A stretch of DNA of 64,000 bases from Dermanyssus gallinae (GCA_003439945.1 QVRM01002094.1:22877-86876); one strand, 5' to 3'. Shown: positions 30,904-41,720, counted from the first letter of the stretch. The notes: generated from the letters alone by a model not told the origin. Made by a program: numbers and translations.

Positions 30904-33049
30904 CACAACTTACAGTCTTACGGTCACTAATTAGTTGCGATTCAATTTAATGTTATTGTTAGGGCTGTACTGATGTTGATAGTTCTTTGAGAGATGCGGT
31001 ACGTTCTTCATCAAACTTATAGGGCTCACTCGTCCGTTAGCAGTGTGGCTTGTTTGGAGATTGCGTAGAGCAATGCGTTATATCTGTGAGCTACAGTACC
31101 AGACGTAATTACTCAGCAAAACTAATGTCGGTTGTATTCGGATTGCAGCGAAAATAGTTGGAAAAAAAGAGACAATTGGCTCATTAATAAGTCTAATTTA
31201 GCAATACATGCGATCAGGAATTTTAACTCATTGTCACAGACAGGCTAGAGAAGCAGGCTAGATTCCGTGGTTTGCCTTCGATAAGGGCAAATTAAGATGC
31301 CGGTGATAGTTCTAATAAAGTGTTTTCATTTTTTGTTCTGATATTCAATTCTGAGTTAAATTTTGTAAAGGCGTTAAATCGCTGACATTGCTTATGTAGT
31401 TCAATTGCGGAGGATTAATGCTCCGATAGCTAGCGTAGAGCAACAGAAAACAATGATAGACGGCTGTGCTAATACTTCTAGATTCAAAAGTATAGAGTAA
31501 TGTGCACCTTCATTTACACGCCAATGGGACAACGCGTATTAGTGTAAAATTGGACTGCACTAAGCAAGCTGGTAATAATAGGTTTTCTTATATTATATAT
31601 TCCGACTAACAGCAAAGCAGTCAAGGAGCTGTGGTGGACCATTGTCATGGATACATTTACCCCCAGTGATTAGTTTAAATAATGACGTGATGTAATAGAT
31701 CAGCCGCCAGTTGAATTGAAATGTTTGACGCAATGGAAGATCACAGATTCCTACCAGGTCTACGCCAGCTTTGATGTGGAGCATGTAAACGTAGTTCTCT
31801 TAAAAAAGGCAAATTCTAGAACTTTAATTTCGATTTTCAGGTAGGCAGGTAGTATCACTATTGACTGGTAACGATCGATTTATGAAGCCAAAGGCGTGCA
31901 GCTGTATCCGCAAACCATATAAACGAAGCACTCCCAAATACAAAAGTAAAGCTTTACAACCTATATGTTGCCTAAATTTTAGGCACGCATCAGCCTTTAC
32001 CTAAGATCACGTTCGTCTAGGGAAGCACGTTGTCGTTAGATGCACATCGCGTAGCAACGTTCGAAATCGATGTGACTTTTCTTAAATCCTCGTTTCTTAA
32101 AATTACGCACTTTGAGGTTTAACAGTAAAAAGAACAGCGTACCTTTGTCAGGGATTCACTACGCGACACGGTCGATAGCCTGATGTAGTGTCTGACCAGC
32201 GAGACAGGTTCGACTGGACAACTGCGCACCTCGAGATCGTTGGCTAACCAAACAATTTAGGTATCAAGTAGTAACCGAAGTATTCAAGTTTTGCAGTATG
32301 AAAGGTAGTCCAATGTATTAAGGATATCAAAGATACACAGACAACTTTTTTTGTTTAGTAGCAATAATGATTCATTACTGATAATTAGCTGTGGGCTTTC
32401 GGCTATAATGCCACGGATGAAACGACGTACGCTTTACAATCAGCTCACATTTGGGACCTTCACCTTTAAGCCGCCTGCGGGGAGAGGCGTTTTTGTTGAA
32501 TTAAAAGCATCAATGTCGGCCGTATTAAAAGCTGTACGTTACTCTCCGTAAATGCCTACAAATCATCCGTCAATTGTTTGCGTCTTAGTCTTGCCTTATC
32601 CTTTGAGTAACGTCAACAACTGGAATTCTGTAACTGGAAATCTAAGCCATCGTCGTCATCTCTATTGCTATTCAGCATTAGACATGAGTAACATGACATT
32701 TATTTTATAGATTTAAGATTTCACGTATTTTTGCTAACCGGTATCAGATGCCTGCAAAAAGCTTGTACGTTTTCTAGAGGGTCTAAAATATGAGCTTATA
32801 AAAATATCGGGTCACGCCCTTGAAAACAATGACTATCCACATTACAGGCGCACATCAAACACTTGACTCAGAACTATTAAACCTATTTAAATGATTTTTC
32901 TGCTTGCCCTAACAAAATATTACTGCCATATCATCGAGTTTACTTTGGTGAAGCAATTAAAGCGTAGATAAAGGTTAGAAAGTTTCAGCCTTTTTCAGGC
33001 CTTCATAACTTGAATCCTAGTTTTTGGGTTTTGTGGTCCAGAGAGCCCC
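30904..33049. other. Gene-free stretch, nothing recognised
   Basis: AT-rich unique sequence. No frame with coding bias, no simple repeats of note, no transposon motif recognised. Confidence 0.5.
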
Positions 33050-33345
33050 CGCCACCGTTTGTGGCACAATCACCAGAAAGTACTATACCTCCGCTCTACG
33101 TTACGGGTGATTCAGAACAATGCGGTGCGAGCCATTACTGGTCTGTCTCTTAGGGAGGACGTGTCGCCTTGGTACAACAGACTCGGACTACTCAAACTCG
33201 ATCAGCTGGCACGAATACATTTTGCCGTGCTTGCCCATAAGGCGGTTAAACGCAAACTACCTCCAGATGGCGAATTCGAATTCCAATTGACGTTTTTAAA
33301 AGACGTTTGACCAAGGAACTAAATGCAGAAAACAATTGTTCTTAG
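33050..33345 (+). pseudogene. LINE C-terminal fragment, Jockey/CR1-like
   Basis: The plus-strand frame ends at 33310 and contains 'LRVIQNNAVRAITGLSLRED', then 'YNRLGLLKLDQLARIHFAVL' and 'AHKAV'. This fits the conserved 'LQxxAVRxITG...LxxLxILKLxxLxxxxxAxLAHKA' pattern at the C-terminus of Jockey/CR1 reverse transcriptases. Truncated on the left. Confidence 0.7.
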
Positions 33346-33917
33346 TTTTTAAATCAGTAAATTGTCGACATTGTGCAATATGAAATTACCCTATGATATG
33401 GGTATACAATGGGTATACAGAAAAAAAATCATTTAGATTTGTGTGTGTATAATATTGTGATTACACTTGACATATGCAGGTGCTACAACGATAGGTATTT
33501 TTAATGAAATATGACTTTGACATAAATTGTGACAGATTGCCTGTAACAGAGCATGTCAATGAAACAATATGATGATGATGTGCATATCTGATGATACGTT
33601 CCACGATGTTCTCAAATTTGGATGTCGCAAAAGTTCAAGAATCGTATCATTACCAGTTGTAGAAAAAGGCCATACTTATGCATGACGCAATATCAAAGTT
33701 GACGTAATGTGCTTACAACAACACCTAAGGCAAAACTGAACGCCAGTTTAAAGTCCTCTCTAGCACAAATTCATCGGTGATTATCTTGCTGGGTGTCTGG
33801 GTGCTTGATATGGCAGTAGCGTATATTGATATAGGCGTGACAGTTACAGAATAATACTTCACAAGAATAATAATTAAAGAAATATGATGCTATATTCAAA
33901 ATCTTATATGAAACTAG
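33346..33917. other. Gene-free stretch
   Basis: AT-rich, nothing recognised. Confidence 0.5.
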
Positions 33918-34034
<117 letters not shown>

Positions 34035-34225
34035 TGTGTTTTGTTGATATTACTAATGGTATTAGCTCTTGATGTAATTATAATTTTATTATGGTGGGAT
34101 GGTTTAGGAATAATCGTTTGTTTAGTTATTCTTTTTTTTATAAAAAAATATAAATTTCGTATAATGCTGGAATAAATATTATGATAACTAATAGGTTAAG
34201 TGATATTGGATTAATAAGTACTATA
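34035..34225 (+). pseudogene. nad5: Nuclear copy of mitochondrial nad5 (NUMT), fragment
   Basis: In a mitochondrial code this reads as part of NADH dehydrogenase subunit 5: 'WWDGLG' (family: GWDGLG) at about 34091-34108, followed by a hydrophobic stretch, then after a one-base shift 'YNAGMN' (family: NAGM) and 'TNRLSDIGL' (family: TNRIGD). Base composition is mitochondrial (T/A-rich, 'TTTAGTTATTC'). The frameshift near 34155 in a T/A run and position in nuclear DNA between an (AAT)n and a SINE show a dead nuclear insert. The conserved Arg of NRxxD is AGG here. Only about 60 codons are recognisable. Confidence 0.8.
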
Positions 34226-34440
34226 CCGAGCAAGATGGCTTAGTGGCAAAGCCTTCGCCCTGCATTTGGGAGGACTGGGTTCGAGACCCAGACCGGCCAC
34301 TCTTAAATTAATTTGCATGGTTTCCAATTTAGAAAAGGTAAATGCCGGAGTGGATTAAAATTAGCCATGATATGAAAAAATCGTACACGGGCAATTGCCT
34401 TACGGAAAATCTTAAAATAAATAAATAACTAAATAAAAAT
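34226..34440 (+). mobile_element. SINE family 1, complete, inserted into the nad5 NUMT edge
   Basis: It starts 'CCGAGCAAGATGGCTTAGTG', B box 'GGGTTCGAGACCC', shared body, and ends in an (AAAT)n-like tail 'AAAATAAATAAATAACTAAA'. About 90% like the copy at 20811 by eye. The upstream base sequence is still nad5-like. Confidence 0.85.
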
Positions 34441-35060
34441 GAAAAATATATATATAGTTTTAATATCAATTACAACGAAATCTAAATGAAAAGTGAAAGA
34501 ATTGACGTGTGCACTGATTCCATTAAAGATTAACGGGCAACAGCCTGCCATTACGGACTAAGCTATGGTTTTGATATTGGCATAGTTTTCTATTCTTTCG
34601 AAATCTACAAATCACCAGCTAGAGTCTGCTTGTTTTATAGTAAAACTGCCACAATATGTTGCGTAGATTCAGATATCAACGTTTTAAATAACGCTTACCT
34701 ATTCTATTTAGGTCAACAAACCTAGAGTATCTAGATGTATAGCTAGAAAGCGTTTTTTAAAAACAAAAGTATGTTTATATTGTTTTGGAAACAATATTAC
34801 AACATACAATTTTTAACTGTACACGCGAATTGTTATCAGCAAAGCCTAGAAAACTTCAAAGAGACAACTTGATTATCAAAGAAGTAATATGAGTTGGCCG
34901 TGCGTTACGCGCTTTTGTAATCTCCATTATTTCCGATCAGCCTGGTGTCGAAGCTAAATGGAGCGACACTTTCTTGTCAAAGGGTGCATAAAGCATCAAT
35001 AATTTGACGCTGTCTGACAAGGTTATTTCGCAGTGATTTGCGCAGATGTCTTAAAAGAAG
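34441..35060. other. Gene-free stretch
   Basis: AT-rich, nothing recognised. nad5-like sequence does not resume after the SINE. Confidence 0.5.
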
Positions 35061-35470
35061 ATGAAACAAAAACTAACTGTGAAACTCACCGTTATGCTGT
35101 CGCGATACGAGGGCAAAGAGAATAACGGGATCTCGAAAGAACGTTTTCGATCACCGTTTGAGATGTGCCAAGGGTCTGAGCGGAAGCACGCCCAACCAAA
35201 TCGGGGTAAAATCATCACCCATGTGCGAGCAGTGTAGCAAATATGATGACACTATACACATCCTTACGGAATGCAGGGAACCCGAAATGGAAAGAGTACA
35301 ATGGATTAAGGCCGTCACTAAGCTTGGTGACGACGGAAACGTGTTATCAGCCCAAATGACTGACACCAGAATTGCCAATCTGGTGAAGTTTCTCACTTCT
35401 AGTGGTCTAGTGATGTAAGTCAGCATAGGACGACTGATGTAATAATCAGCAAAGCATGTTCAAGTCTAAA
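35061..35470 (+). pseudogene. LINE 3' end with zinc-knuckle fragment
   Basis: The plus-strand frame reads 'HRLRCAKGLSGSTPNQIG', then 'MCEQCSKYDDTIHILTEC' (CxxC...HxxxxC knuckle common near the C-terminus of R1/Jockey-type LINEs), and ends at a TAA near 35418. It is followed by a short AT-rich 3' end with AATAAA near 35533. The upstream RT part is missing. Confidence 0.65.
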
Positions 35471-36165
35471 GCGTAAAATGTACGCCTATGTAGTAAGTCT
35501 CTGATGTGAGTTTCTCCAGATTATATATGTAATCAATAAACATATATTAAAAAACCGTTTTGGTTCATTTGACCAAGAAGACCATTTGAGAATGGTTAAT
35601 CCTAATGCAACAGTTCGCGGTTCGAAGTCTTTTTTTGGATAGGTGTCTTGTGCGGGAGGCTGAAGCGCCAGCCACCTCAATGTCATTTTCAAATTTGCAA
35701 ATTGAGAAAAAAATTATAATAAATACAGATCGTACTGCTAGACTACTTGTAGATCACATAACATTCTTAATAAAAGTGAACTATGTGCAAAAGGAAACTC
35801 TGTGCAGACTAATACAAATTTTTATAAAATGATGGATAGGAAAAACGATACTGCGATTGCGAACTCTACAATAGCACATTATTCTAATTATTATAGCAGA
35901 TATATATGCTAGATATATGTATCCTGTTGTTAATTCTAAACGTTTGTCACAATCTACATCTAGTCATTTGAAAACACGATCATAACCTTAGGTATAGGTC
36001 TCGGCTTAGGTAGAACGACCTACGGATCAACCCCCGCTGCTGTCGAAATCCTCCTAACAAGGGTGCGGAAATGCCTTCTAAGATTGTCATTTGAGCGTTA
36101 AAGCCAAAATTCAGAACATAACTTCTTGAGAATTATCTTCAATATGACATTTGTTCTGCTTTGAG
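35471..36165. other. Gene-free stretch / presumed 3' UTR of minus-strand gene
   Basis: No coding signal. Its right part must hold the 3' UTR of the exon at 36166-36333. A weak tRNA-like B box ('GCGGTTCGAAGTC' near 35618) hints at another old SINE, not supported further. Confidence 0.4.
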
Positions 36166-36333
36166 CTAACGTGCAATGCAATTTAACAGATGCAAAATGT
36201 TCCTCGCAAAACGCACCGCCTCAAGGTCATCCGCTCTGACCTGTTGGAGCATGCGATCCTTCAGCATAATTCTGCGTTTCTCGCGCAGGTAAGCCAGCCG
36301 CGAGCATAAGGCGAATTCCGCCCGGTGAGGTCC
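36166..36333 (-). CDS. Terminal exon of an unidentified gene, 55 codons
   Basis: The acceptor is GTATTATTGCCAG|GGACCT at 36334-36335, phase 0, and the stop TAG is at 36166-36168. It encodes 'GPHRAEFALCSRLAYLREKR', 'RIMLKDRMLQQVRADDLEAV' and 'RFARNILHLLNCIAR', a charged, probably helical (coiled-coil-like) C-terminus. GC-rich codons in AT-rich surroundings, with an exact splice acceptor, mark a true exon. The family is not recognised. Upstream exons must lie above 36.34 kb, which would place the LINE at 36.8-39.4 kb inside an intron. Confidence 0.65.
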   Translation of the reverse strand, partial: GPHRAEFALCSRLAYLREKRRIMLKDRMLQQVRADDLEAVRFARNILHLLNCIAR

Positions 36334-36785
36334 CTGGCAATAATACAAGCAATTCTATGTTAATATATATCGACAGTGGGAATGCGTTGATTGAACTGAC
36401 ATGTTGTATTAGGGGGTAACAGCTTCATATTTGCATCTATCAACACATGTCAGGCCATACAAGGTCTAATATTGCTCGAATTTTTCTAGCTTGATGGCAC
36501 GTAACTAAAAATACGCAGGATTATTATTCCTCGCTCCCAAGTGAGATTCATTACTGTCAAAGACCTAAGCACAGTCCATCAGATTTCGCCAATTACATTT
36601 CGGAAGGCGCAGCCTACTATAAGTGAGATGTAACGAGCGAAGCGTTTGGACAAGGATCGTTTATCTTCCCAAACCCATTATATATTGCAGGATACACTAT
36701 GGCAGCGATATATAATAAGGGAGAAAATATTCTACTGTGCAAGAAATAAAATATATTATTTGTGTGAGCAGTGGTTAAGAATAAT
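36334..36785. other. Gene-free stretch (probable intron)
   Basis: Nothing recognised. It lies between the terminal exon and the LINE's target-site duplication. Confidence 0.5.
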
Positions 36786-36799
36786 GTTAGTTTATTATT
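36786..36799. repeat. Target-site duplication, left copy (LINE)
   Basis: GTTAGTTTATTATT, identical to 39450-39463. Confidence 0.9.
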
Positions 36800-39449
36800 C
36801 ATTCATTTATTAATCATCTTTGTTAGGTATATAGTCAAATATTATACATAAAAACACGGTCACTGAGCCAGCCTGGCCAGTGATTCAACTCGGGGGCACT
36901 CCCCCGCATGATATCTCCCACAAGCTCTCCCACACCTGTTACAGATACATTCTTCTGTCGGCTCATGGTACCCTTGAGTATTACAGAGAACATGGTGGAA
37001 GCCATGCACTGCATAGCGCACTACCACACTTCGGTTGGTGCGATGCAGTCCCTTCCACGCATTGTTTGTCATTGCACCCGTACTAAAGAAGTCGGGGTCC
37101 ACGTCTGACAATCTCACCTCCCACTGACAGATAAAGTCCCTGTAGGCCTGTGTTTCCGGCAACCGGAACTGGCGTTGCAGGTCCTCTATGAAAAGCGGGG
37201 TACCGGCGAGTAAATAGACCAGACGATTGCGGCATGACGTGTGGAGGCCGAGCACTCGCTTGAGAAAGGCGGGTTTCACTCGATCAAGCCTCGCGAGCTG
37301 GGCCACGCTCAAGTTCTCCCAAATGAGCTGTATGCCGTAGGATGCCGCGGGCGCGATCTTAAGGTTGAAAAGTTTTAGCGCCGCGTTAAGGGAGAGAAGC
37401 GTGGGTTTCTCAATTCCGACGCCTGCTACGAGGGCTTTTCTGACCCTCTCGGCGATGTGCTCCGTAAACGACGTACCGGAGGTCGGGAGAGAGAGGCCAA
37501 GATATGGAAAGTTGTTGACATACTCCAGTGGTGTGGAGTACAACCGTAGCTCATCGCTGGTTGCAAGTCGACCAGCTTTACGGAACTTCATGGCCTTGGT
37601 CTTGCCGATGTTGATCTTGAGTCCTACATCCGCCACGTACTGCTCGAGCCTTGCTAGGCTCTGCTGCACCTCGAATCGGCTTGTTCCATATATCGCGAGA
37701 TCGTCTGCGTATAGCAGAATGTCTGGGCGGACGGACTCTCGAGTGCCCACGATGCGTCGCGGAAGATCGTTGAGCAGGATGGAAAACAGCAGCGGGCTTA
37801 AGTTGTCCCCCTGCGCGACTCCCGTCGTTTGCACAAAGGGGCACAACTCAGCCATCCCATCCTGTATGGTGATCGGGTTTTCCTGCAGGATTGCTCCGAT
37901 GAGCTGGAGGATGTTGGCAGGCACGCCCGCTTCAGCCAACTTGAAGATAATCTTGTCTCTGGGAGCTCCATCAAAGGCCGAGCGGAAATCCACAAAGACG
38001 GCGTACAGGAATTGCTTGGCGTGCCTAGACTGCATCACTCCCCGAACTCTGGCCAGCAGAATCTCACACGCAGTCAGTGTGGACCTGCCTGCGCGGAAGC
38101 CGTGCTGCTCTTTCGGGATGGCGCCGAGAGCCTCGAGGAAGTGAGACAGGCGGGCGGTGAGGATGGCAGAGAGCAGCTTGTAGCAGCAGCTCTTTTTGGC
38201 GATCCCACGCCACGAGCTGGGCTCTCTGGGGTTGCCCTTTCCCTTCGGGATGACTGCTAGATGAGCACTCTGCCAGGCGCTGGGGAGGCGACCTTCGCGC
38301 AGACTAGCGTTGAAAAGGGCGGTCCAGCAAGGAGCAAGTACCATGGCCTCCTTGAGGTGCTCATTACGGACTTGGTCGGGACCGGCGGCCTTGTTGAGAC
38401 GGAGTCGTTGCATGGCGCCAAGCACCTCGGTGAGAGAAAACTCTGCGGAGAGTGAATCCCGTAGCAGCATTGCTTTCTCGTCCCAGGCCGCTTCGTAGTG
38501 GAGGATGCCGCGCGGGATGGTGTCGGCCGACGCAAACATGCGGCTGAAGTGGGAGATGAGCGCCGATGAGTTGATAGGGCAGGTGGGAGATCCCTGTCGG
38601 CGGAGCCACTTGTACGGTTGTCGCTCTGCCTCATCCAACAGCGCAGACTCCTTTTGTTCCAGGTACTTGGCGCGTTCAGCTTTGTACGTCCGGCGACACC
38701 AACTTTTAAGAATGATGAAGAGTGGCCGCATCCTCGGGTAAAGTGCGGCTAGGAGGCGAGCGCTGAGCTGAGCCTGGTTAGCTGCTTTGCACGCACTGTT
38801 GAACCATGGACTCCCCCTTCTTGGCTTACTAAGACCAGCTGCGTATCTCAACAGCTCCGTAAGAGCTTTGGCATATTGGTCAATGCCTGGAGCTCCCGGC
38901 ACGGGGAAGACCTCGTGAAGGCGTTCCCGTAGGTGGTGCAAGCTAATATGCTTGGCCGGCGGAGGTGGGCGGGGAGCAGGAGTCCTAGCAGTTGGCAGGA
39001 AGACTCTCACAGCCGTTGGCAGATGATTCTTGAAATGTCCTCCGCTCCGGAAGGGGTTGTCAACACCGAGGTAGGAGACCTGCTCGGATGGCAAGCTTAC
39101 CGCGAATACATCTATGACAGATGATCCCATGTGCCCCTCGAAGGTTGGGCTTGCAGGATCAGTGACAACCCAACAGCCCGAGTCGGCCAGGGTGTCCAGG
39201 AGAATTCTCGTGCGCAGATCGGCCGGGCGGTCCAGCCTACTGTTGAAATCGCCGGTGACGATGATGGGCGCATCGCTGTCCAGCGCACTGAAGCACCGGG
39301 TCAGCTTTTCAACCAGCACCGTCGAGTTCTCCTTGGACGGCGGACGCACGTAGCCTGCGATTATGTTTAGCCGCAAACCCTGGATTACGACCATGTCTTC
39401 CTCAGCAAGAAGTACCTCAACATCGCCCAGTTGCGTCGGTGGTTCAGTG
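36800..39449 (-). mobile_element. 5'-truncated LINE with open reading frame and 14-bp target-site duplication
   Basis: A 2.65-kb minus-strand non-LTR retrotransposon between exact 14-base duplications. The 3' UTR is about 60 bp, ending in a degenerate (AATG)n-like tail ('AATAAATGAATG') at 36800. The 5' truncation point at 39449 removes the start of the endonuclease, and the open frame continues to the junction. GC-rich coding sequence contrasts with AT-rich flanks. Diverged relatives lie at 12264-12595, 21225-21470, 52340-53490 and 53525-53840. The open frame and perfect duplication imply a fairly recent insertion. Confidence 0.92.
36860..39394 (-). CDS. LINE endonuclease (partial)-reverse transcriptase, 844 codons open
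   Basis: From the first in-frame Met (not the native start, since the element is 5'-truncated). Endonuclease remnants: 'VTGDFNSRL' at residues 46-54, 'SSVIDVFAV' at 91-99 and 'HFKNHLPTAV' at 120-129. Reverse transcriptase: 'HLAVIPKGKGNP' at 378-389, 'EQHGFRAGRSTL' at 429-440, 'AVFVDFRSAFD' at 465-475 with the first catalytic Asp, 'GVAQGDNLSPLLFS' at 525-538, and 'LLYADDLAIYG' at 560-570 with the YADD pair. Thumb: 'FPYLGLSLP' at 629-637. The C-terminus has a Cys/His cluster 'CICNRCGRACGRYHAGEC' (816-833), likely nucleic-acid binding. No RNase H domain. All RT catalytic residues are intact, but the missing endonuclease N-terminus makes autonomous movement unlikely. The exact LINE clade is not assigned. 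Confidence 0.9.
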   Translation of the reverse strand: MVVIQGLRLNIIAGYVRPPSKENSTVLVEKLTRCFSALDSDAPIIVTGDFNSRLDRPADLRTRILLDTLADSGCWVVTDPASPTFEGHMGSSVIDVFAVSLPSEQVSYLGVDNPFRSGGHFKNHLPTAVRVFLPTARTPAPRPPPPAKHISLHHLRERLHEVFPVPGAPGIDQYAKALTELLRYAAGLSKPRRGSPWFNSACKAANQAQLSARLLAALYPRMRPLFIILKSWCRRTYKAERAKYLEQKESALLDEAERQPYKWLRRQGSPTCPINSSALISHFSRMFASADTIPRGILHYEAAWDEKAMLLRDSLSAEFSLTEVLGAMQRLRLNKAAGPDQVRNEHLKEAMVLAPCWTALFNASLREGRLPSAWQSAHLAVIPKGKGNPREPSSWRGIAKKSCCYKLLSAILTARLSHFLEALGAIPKEQHGFRAGRSTLTACEILLARVRGVMQSRHAKQFLYAVFVDFRSAFDGAPRDKIIFKLAEAGVPANILQLIGAILQENPITIQDGMAELCPFVQTTGVAQGDNLSPLLFSILLNDLPRRIVGTRESVRPDILLYADDLAIYGTSRFEVQQSLARLEQYVADVGLKINIGKTKAMKFRKAGRLATSDELRLYSTPLEYVNNFPYLGLSLPTSGTSFTEHIAERVRKALVAGVGIEKPTLLSLNAALKLFNLKIAPAASYGIQLIWENLSVAQLARLDRVKPAFLKRVLGLHTSCRNRLVYLLAGTPLFIEDLQRQFRLPETQAYRDFICQWEVRLSDVDPDFFSTGAMTNNAWKGLHRTNRSVVVRYAVHGFHHVLCNTQGYHEPTEECICNRCGRACGRYHAGECPRVESLARLAQ

Positions 39450-39463
39450 GTTAGTTTATTATT
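39450..39463. repeat. Target-site duplication, right copy (LINE)
   Basis: GTTAGTTTATTATT, identical to 36786-36799. Confidence 0.9.
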
Positions 39464-40289
39464 AATAAGGTATTTGTGAATAAATAGCAGATTATCACTA
39501 ATGAGTGTACATGGAAACTTAATTGTTATTATATTGTGTACTCGTACATAAATATTTTGTCATTAAACATAAAGATAGATAATAATTTAGTAAGTAATGT
39601 TAATAGGAATATAGCTTTTTAATTGTGCCAAGGAAAACTACTATTGCCGCTATTTTTCACTGCTTCTACAATTTTTGTTTTTCAGGTTTGACTCGTCTTT
39701 CTTGTTTGCTCTATGAAGGCGTGCAGCTTTTAGCACGGGCTAACTGTCAAGTAGGAAGATGAACATATAAAATTGGTGATCCTACCCCTGGTCGCAAGCC
39801 ATACCGATGACTAGACAACGCGAAGACGTGACTCGCGACGAAGCAACATATAGCTAATCTTAGCGAAACAATAAGTTGCTTAGGTAGACATTTACCTTGA
39901 TCAGCCTACATTATATAAAGGCTGCAAGCTGGTCAAGGTAAATGTCTATGAAGTGAAGGATTGTCTTTTAATTTTGTAGGAAGTTCAGTGATACTCGAAG
40001 TCGTTTTTCCATGGCTGGCCGCTAATGCAGCATCGGTTTAGATGAAAATCCACGCGTAGTTTTGCATGATTCTCTGCATTTTCCTGACCAAAAATGTATT
40101 TTTCTAGCTAATCGTTTATAGGAGAATCCGGCGGCAAATAGTATCGACATCATTTTGGAGATTCCCACCACCATCTATTAATGATTCTTATATACATATC
40201 AGGCCAGTGTGGATTGCATGTGAGAGAGAGAGAAATAGATTTGAGTCATCTTGTTCACTGATTATTGCACCTCCTTATCCCGATCATTC
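39464..40289. other. Gene-free stretch with a hairpin
   Basis: AT-rich. It contains the inverted repeat at 39886-39947, annotated separately. No gene signal. Confidence 0.5.
39886..39947. repeat. 62-nt hairpin, 20-bp arms, 22-nt loop
   Basis: AGACATTTACCTTGATCAGC (39886-39905) pairs with GCTGGTCAAGGTAAATGTCT (39928-39947), one mismatch. Size and geometry would fit a microRNA-like precursor or a small foldback repeat. Nothing more is known. Confidence 0.7.
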
Positions 40290-41720
40290 TGCCATTTTGT
40301 AGACTATCCGATACCGAAACCATGAGGTCCCGGCTGCTTCCCCCCGCACCCTCGGCTTCTCGTCGTGACCACTCCCTCGAGAGACCTGCTCAAGCCTCTC
40401 CCGCCTGGCCGTTTCTTTGGCTGTTTTGAGTGTCAAAACGACATCGATCAAGCTCGTAGCCCCCTTCATGCCTCCGCCGAACAGCTTTTAGCTTCGCCAA
40501 AGGCATCATATGGGCGACCACCTTCCAGATGGACCGGCCTCTCACGGCTTTCCTCGCTTCCCCGAGTGCATCACACCGCACCGGACAGTATGCTCCACGG
40601 TGTCCTCCTCTCCAGAGTCACACAGTACGCAGGTATCGTTGAAGGCCTTCTTAATTTTTGACATGTCACTCTGGAACTGGTCGTGTCCGGCCAAAACCTG
40701 AGTCGTCCAATATAAAAGTTCCCCGTGTGGCGGCCGTACCACATCCTGAAGTATCAGACTCTTGGTCCAGCAATCGCTATAAGTGATCACACACCAAGTC
40801 TTATCTGCGCCCATTGCTTGTGCCAGACCGATATTGTGGCACTCCTGGTCCTGGTGAGATCCAGATCGTCGTCTAGATACATTTTACTTTGTTCAGCCAC
40901 TAGGAGGTCCCATGGCAGCATCTTGGCTAGGATTACGAGAGCTTCAGTCGAGACTTTCAGATACGCTCGGCTTACCCTCATTGCCAGCGTTCGTTGGGTC
41001 AACCTTGGTGCACTCCTACTTTGCGCCGTTCGCAGTGTTATGTCTTTCTAAACTGGGGTTGCGTATAGCGCCGTTGGTTTTGTCACTGAAACCAGGAGCC
41101 TCCTTTTCTCCTTAGCCACCCGATCGACTCTCGGCATGATCCGCGCCAGGTTCAAGGAGACCTTTTGGGCCTTTTCGGTTACGTGCTTCACGTGTGCCGG
41201 TTCGGTCAGTCCCGTGTGTGGCATGACCCCAAGGTACTTCACCTTATTTGTGATTTCTATCGGGTGGCCCGCCATCACAAGTTTAACGCCGGTCGTTCTC
41301 TTTCTGCCTGTTAGGTACATCGCCTCCGGATCTCTAGATCTTGAGCACTCCGTCATAAGCTATATTCCAGAGCACGGGTCCTAGGATCAAGCCCTGTGAG
41401 ACTCCGACGGTAATCTTGTGTTCCTGTTTCCCTGCAACCAGACCTCTGTTATCCAGGTAAGATGAAATCATTCAATGGAGGTAGGGGGAAAATCCTTTCC
41501 CATTCATCGCCTCCACAATTACTTTCCAACGTATTGTTATTCCAACATACAAAGGCATTTTTGACATCCGGGAGGATTAGAAGCACGAATCCCAATCCTT
41601 GTTTTGAGAGTTTTCATGGTCTCCTCAGCCGCCCGCTGCAGAACCTTTTTTAGAGCCCCCAGTGTATATCTGCCTTACCGAAAACCGTACTGAGCATCTA
41701 ATTGGGCTTTCTTTCCTGGA
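40290..41720 (-). mobile_element. Decayed R1-like LINE (RT to zinc knuckle)
   Basis: Minus-strand blocks, from high to low coordinate: 'QYGFR-GRYTLGALKKVLQ' (about 41650-41690), 'YLDNRGLVAGKQEH' with 'ITVGVSQGLILGPVLWNIAY' (about 41360-41470), 'VKYLGVMPHTGLTEPAHV' with 'LARIMPRVD' (41100-41260), 'QRTLAMRVSRAYLKVSTEAL' with 'LPWDLLVAE' (40900-41000), and 'TQVLAGHDQFQSDM' with a 'CVLC...EHTVRC' knuckle (40560-40720). This order and wording are typical of the R1/Waldo group of arthropod LINEs. The YADD block is missing between the LWN and KYLGV segments, and frameshifts occur throughout. Dead copy. Confidence 0.8.

Noticed and set aside
37365..38144. 259-codon plus-strand frame
   Set aside because: It is antisense to the conserved LINE reverse transcriptase, whose minus-strand frame carries YADD and all other RT motifs.
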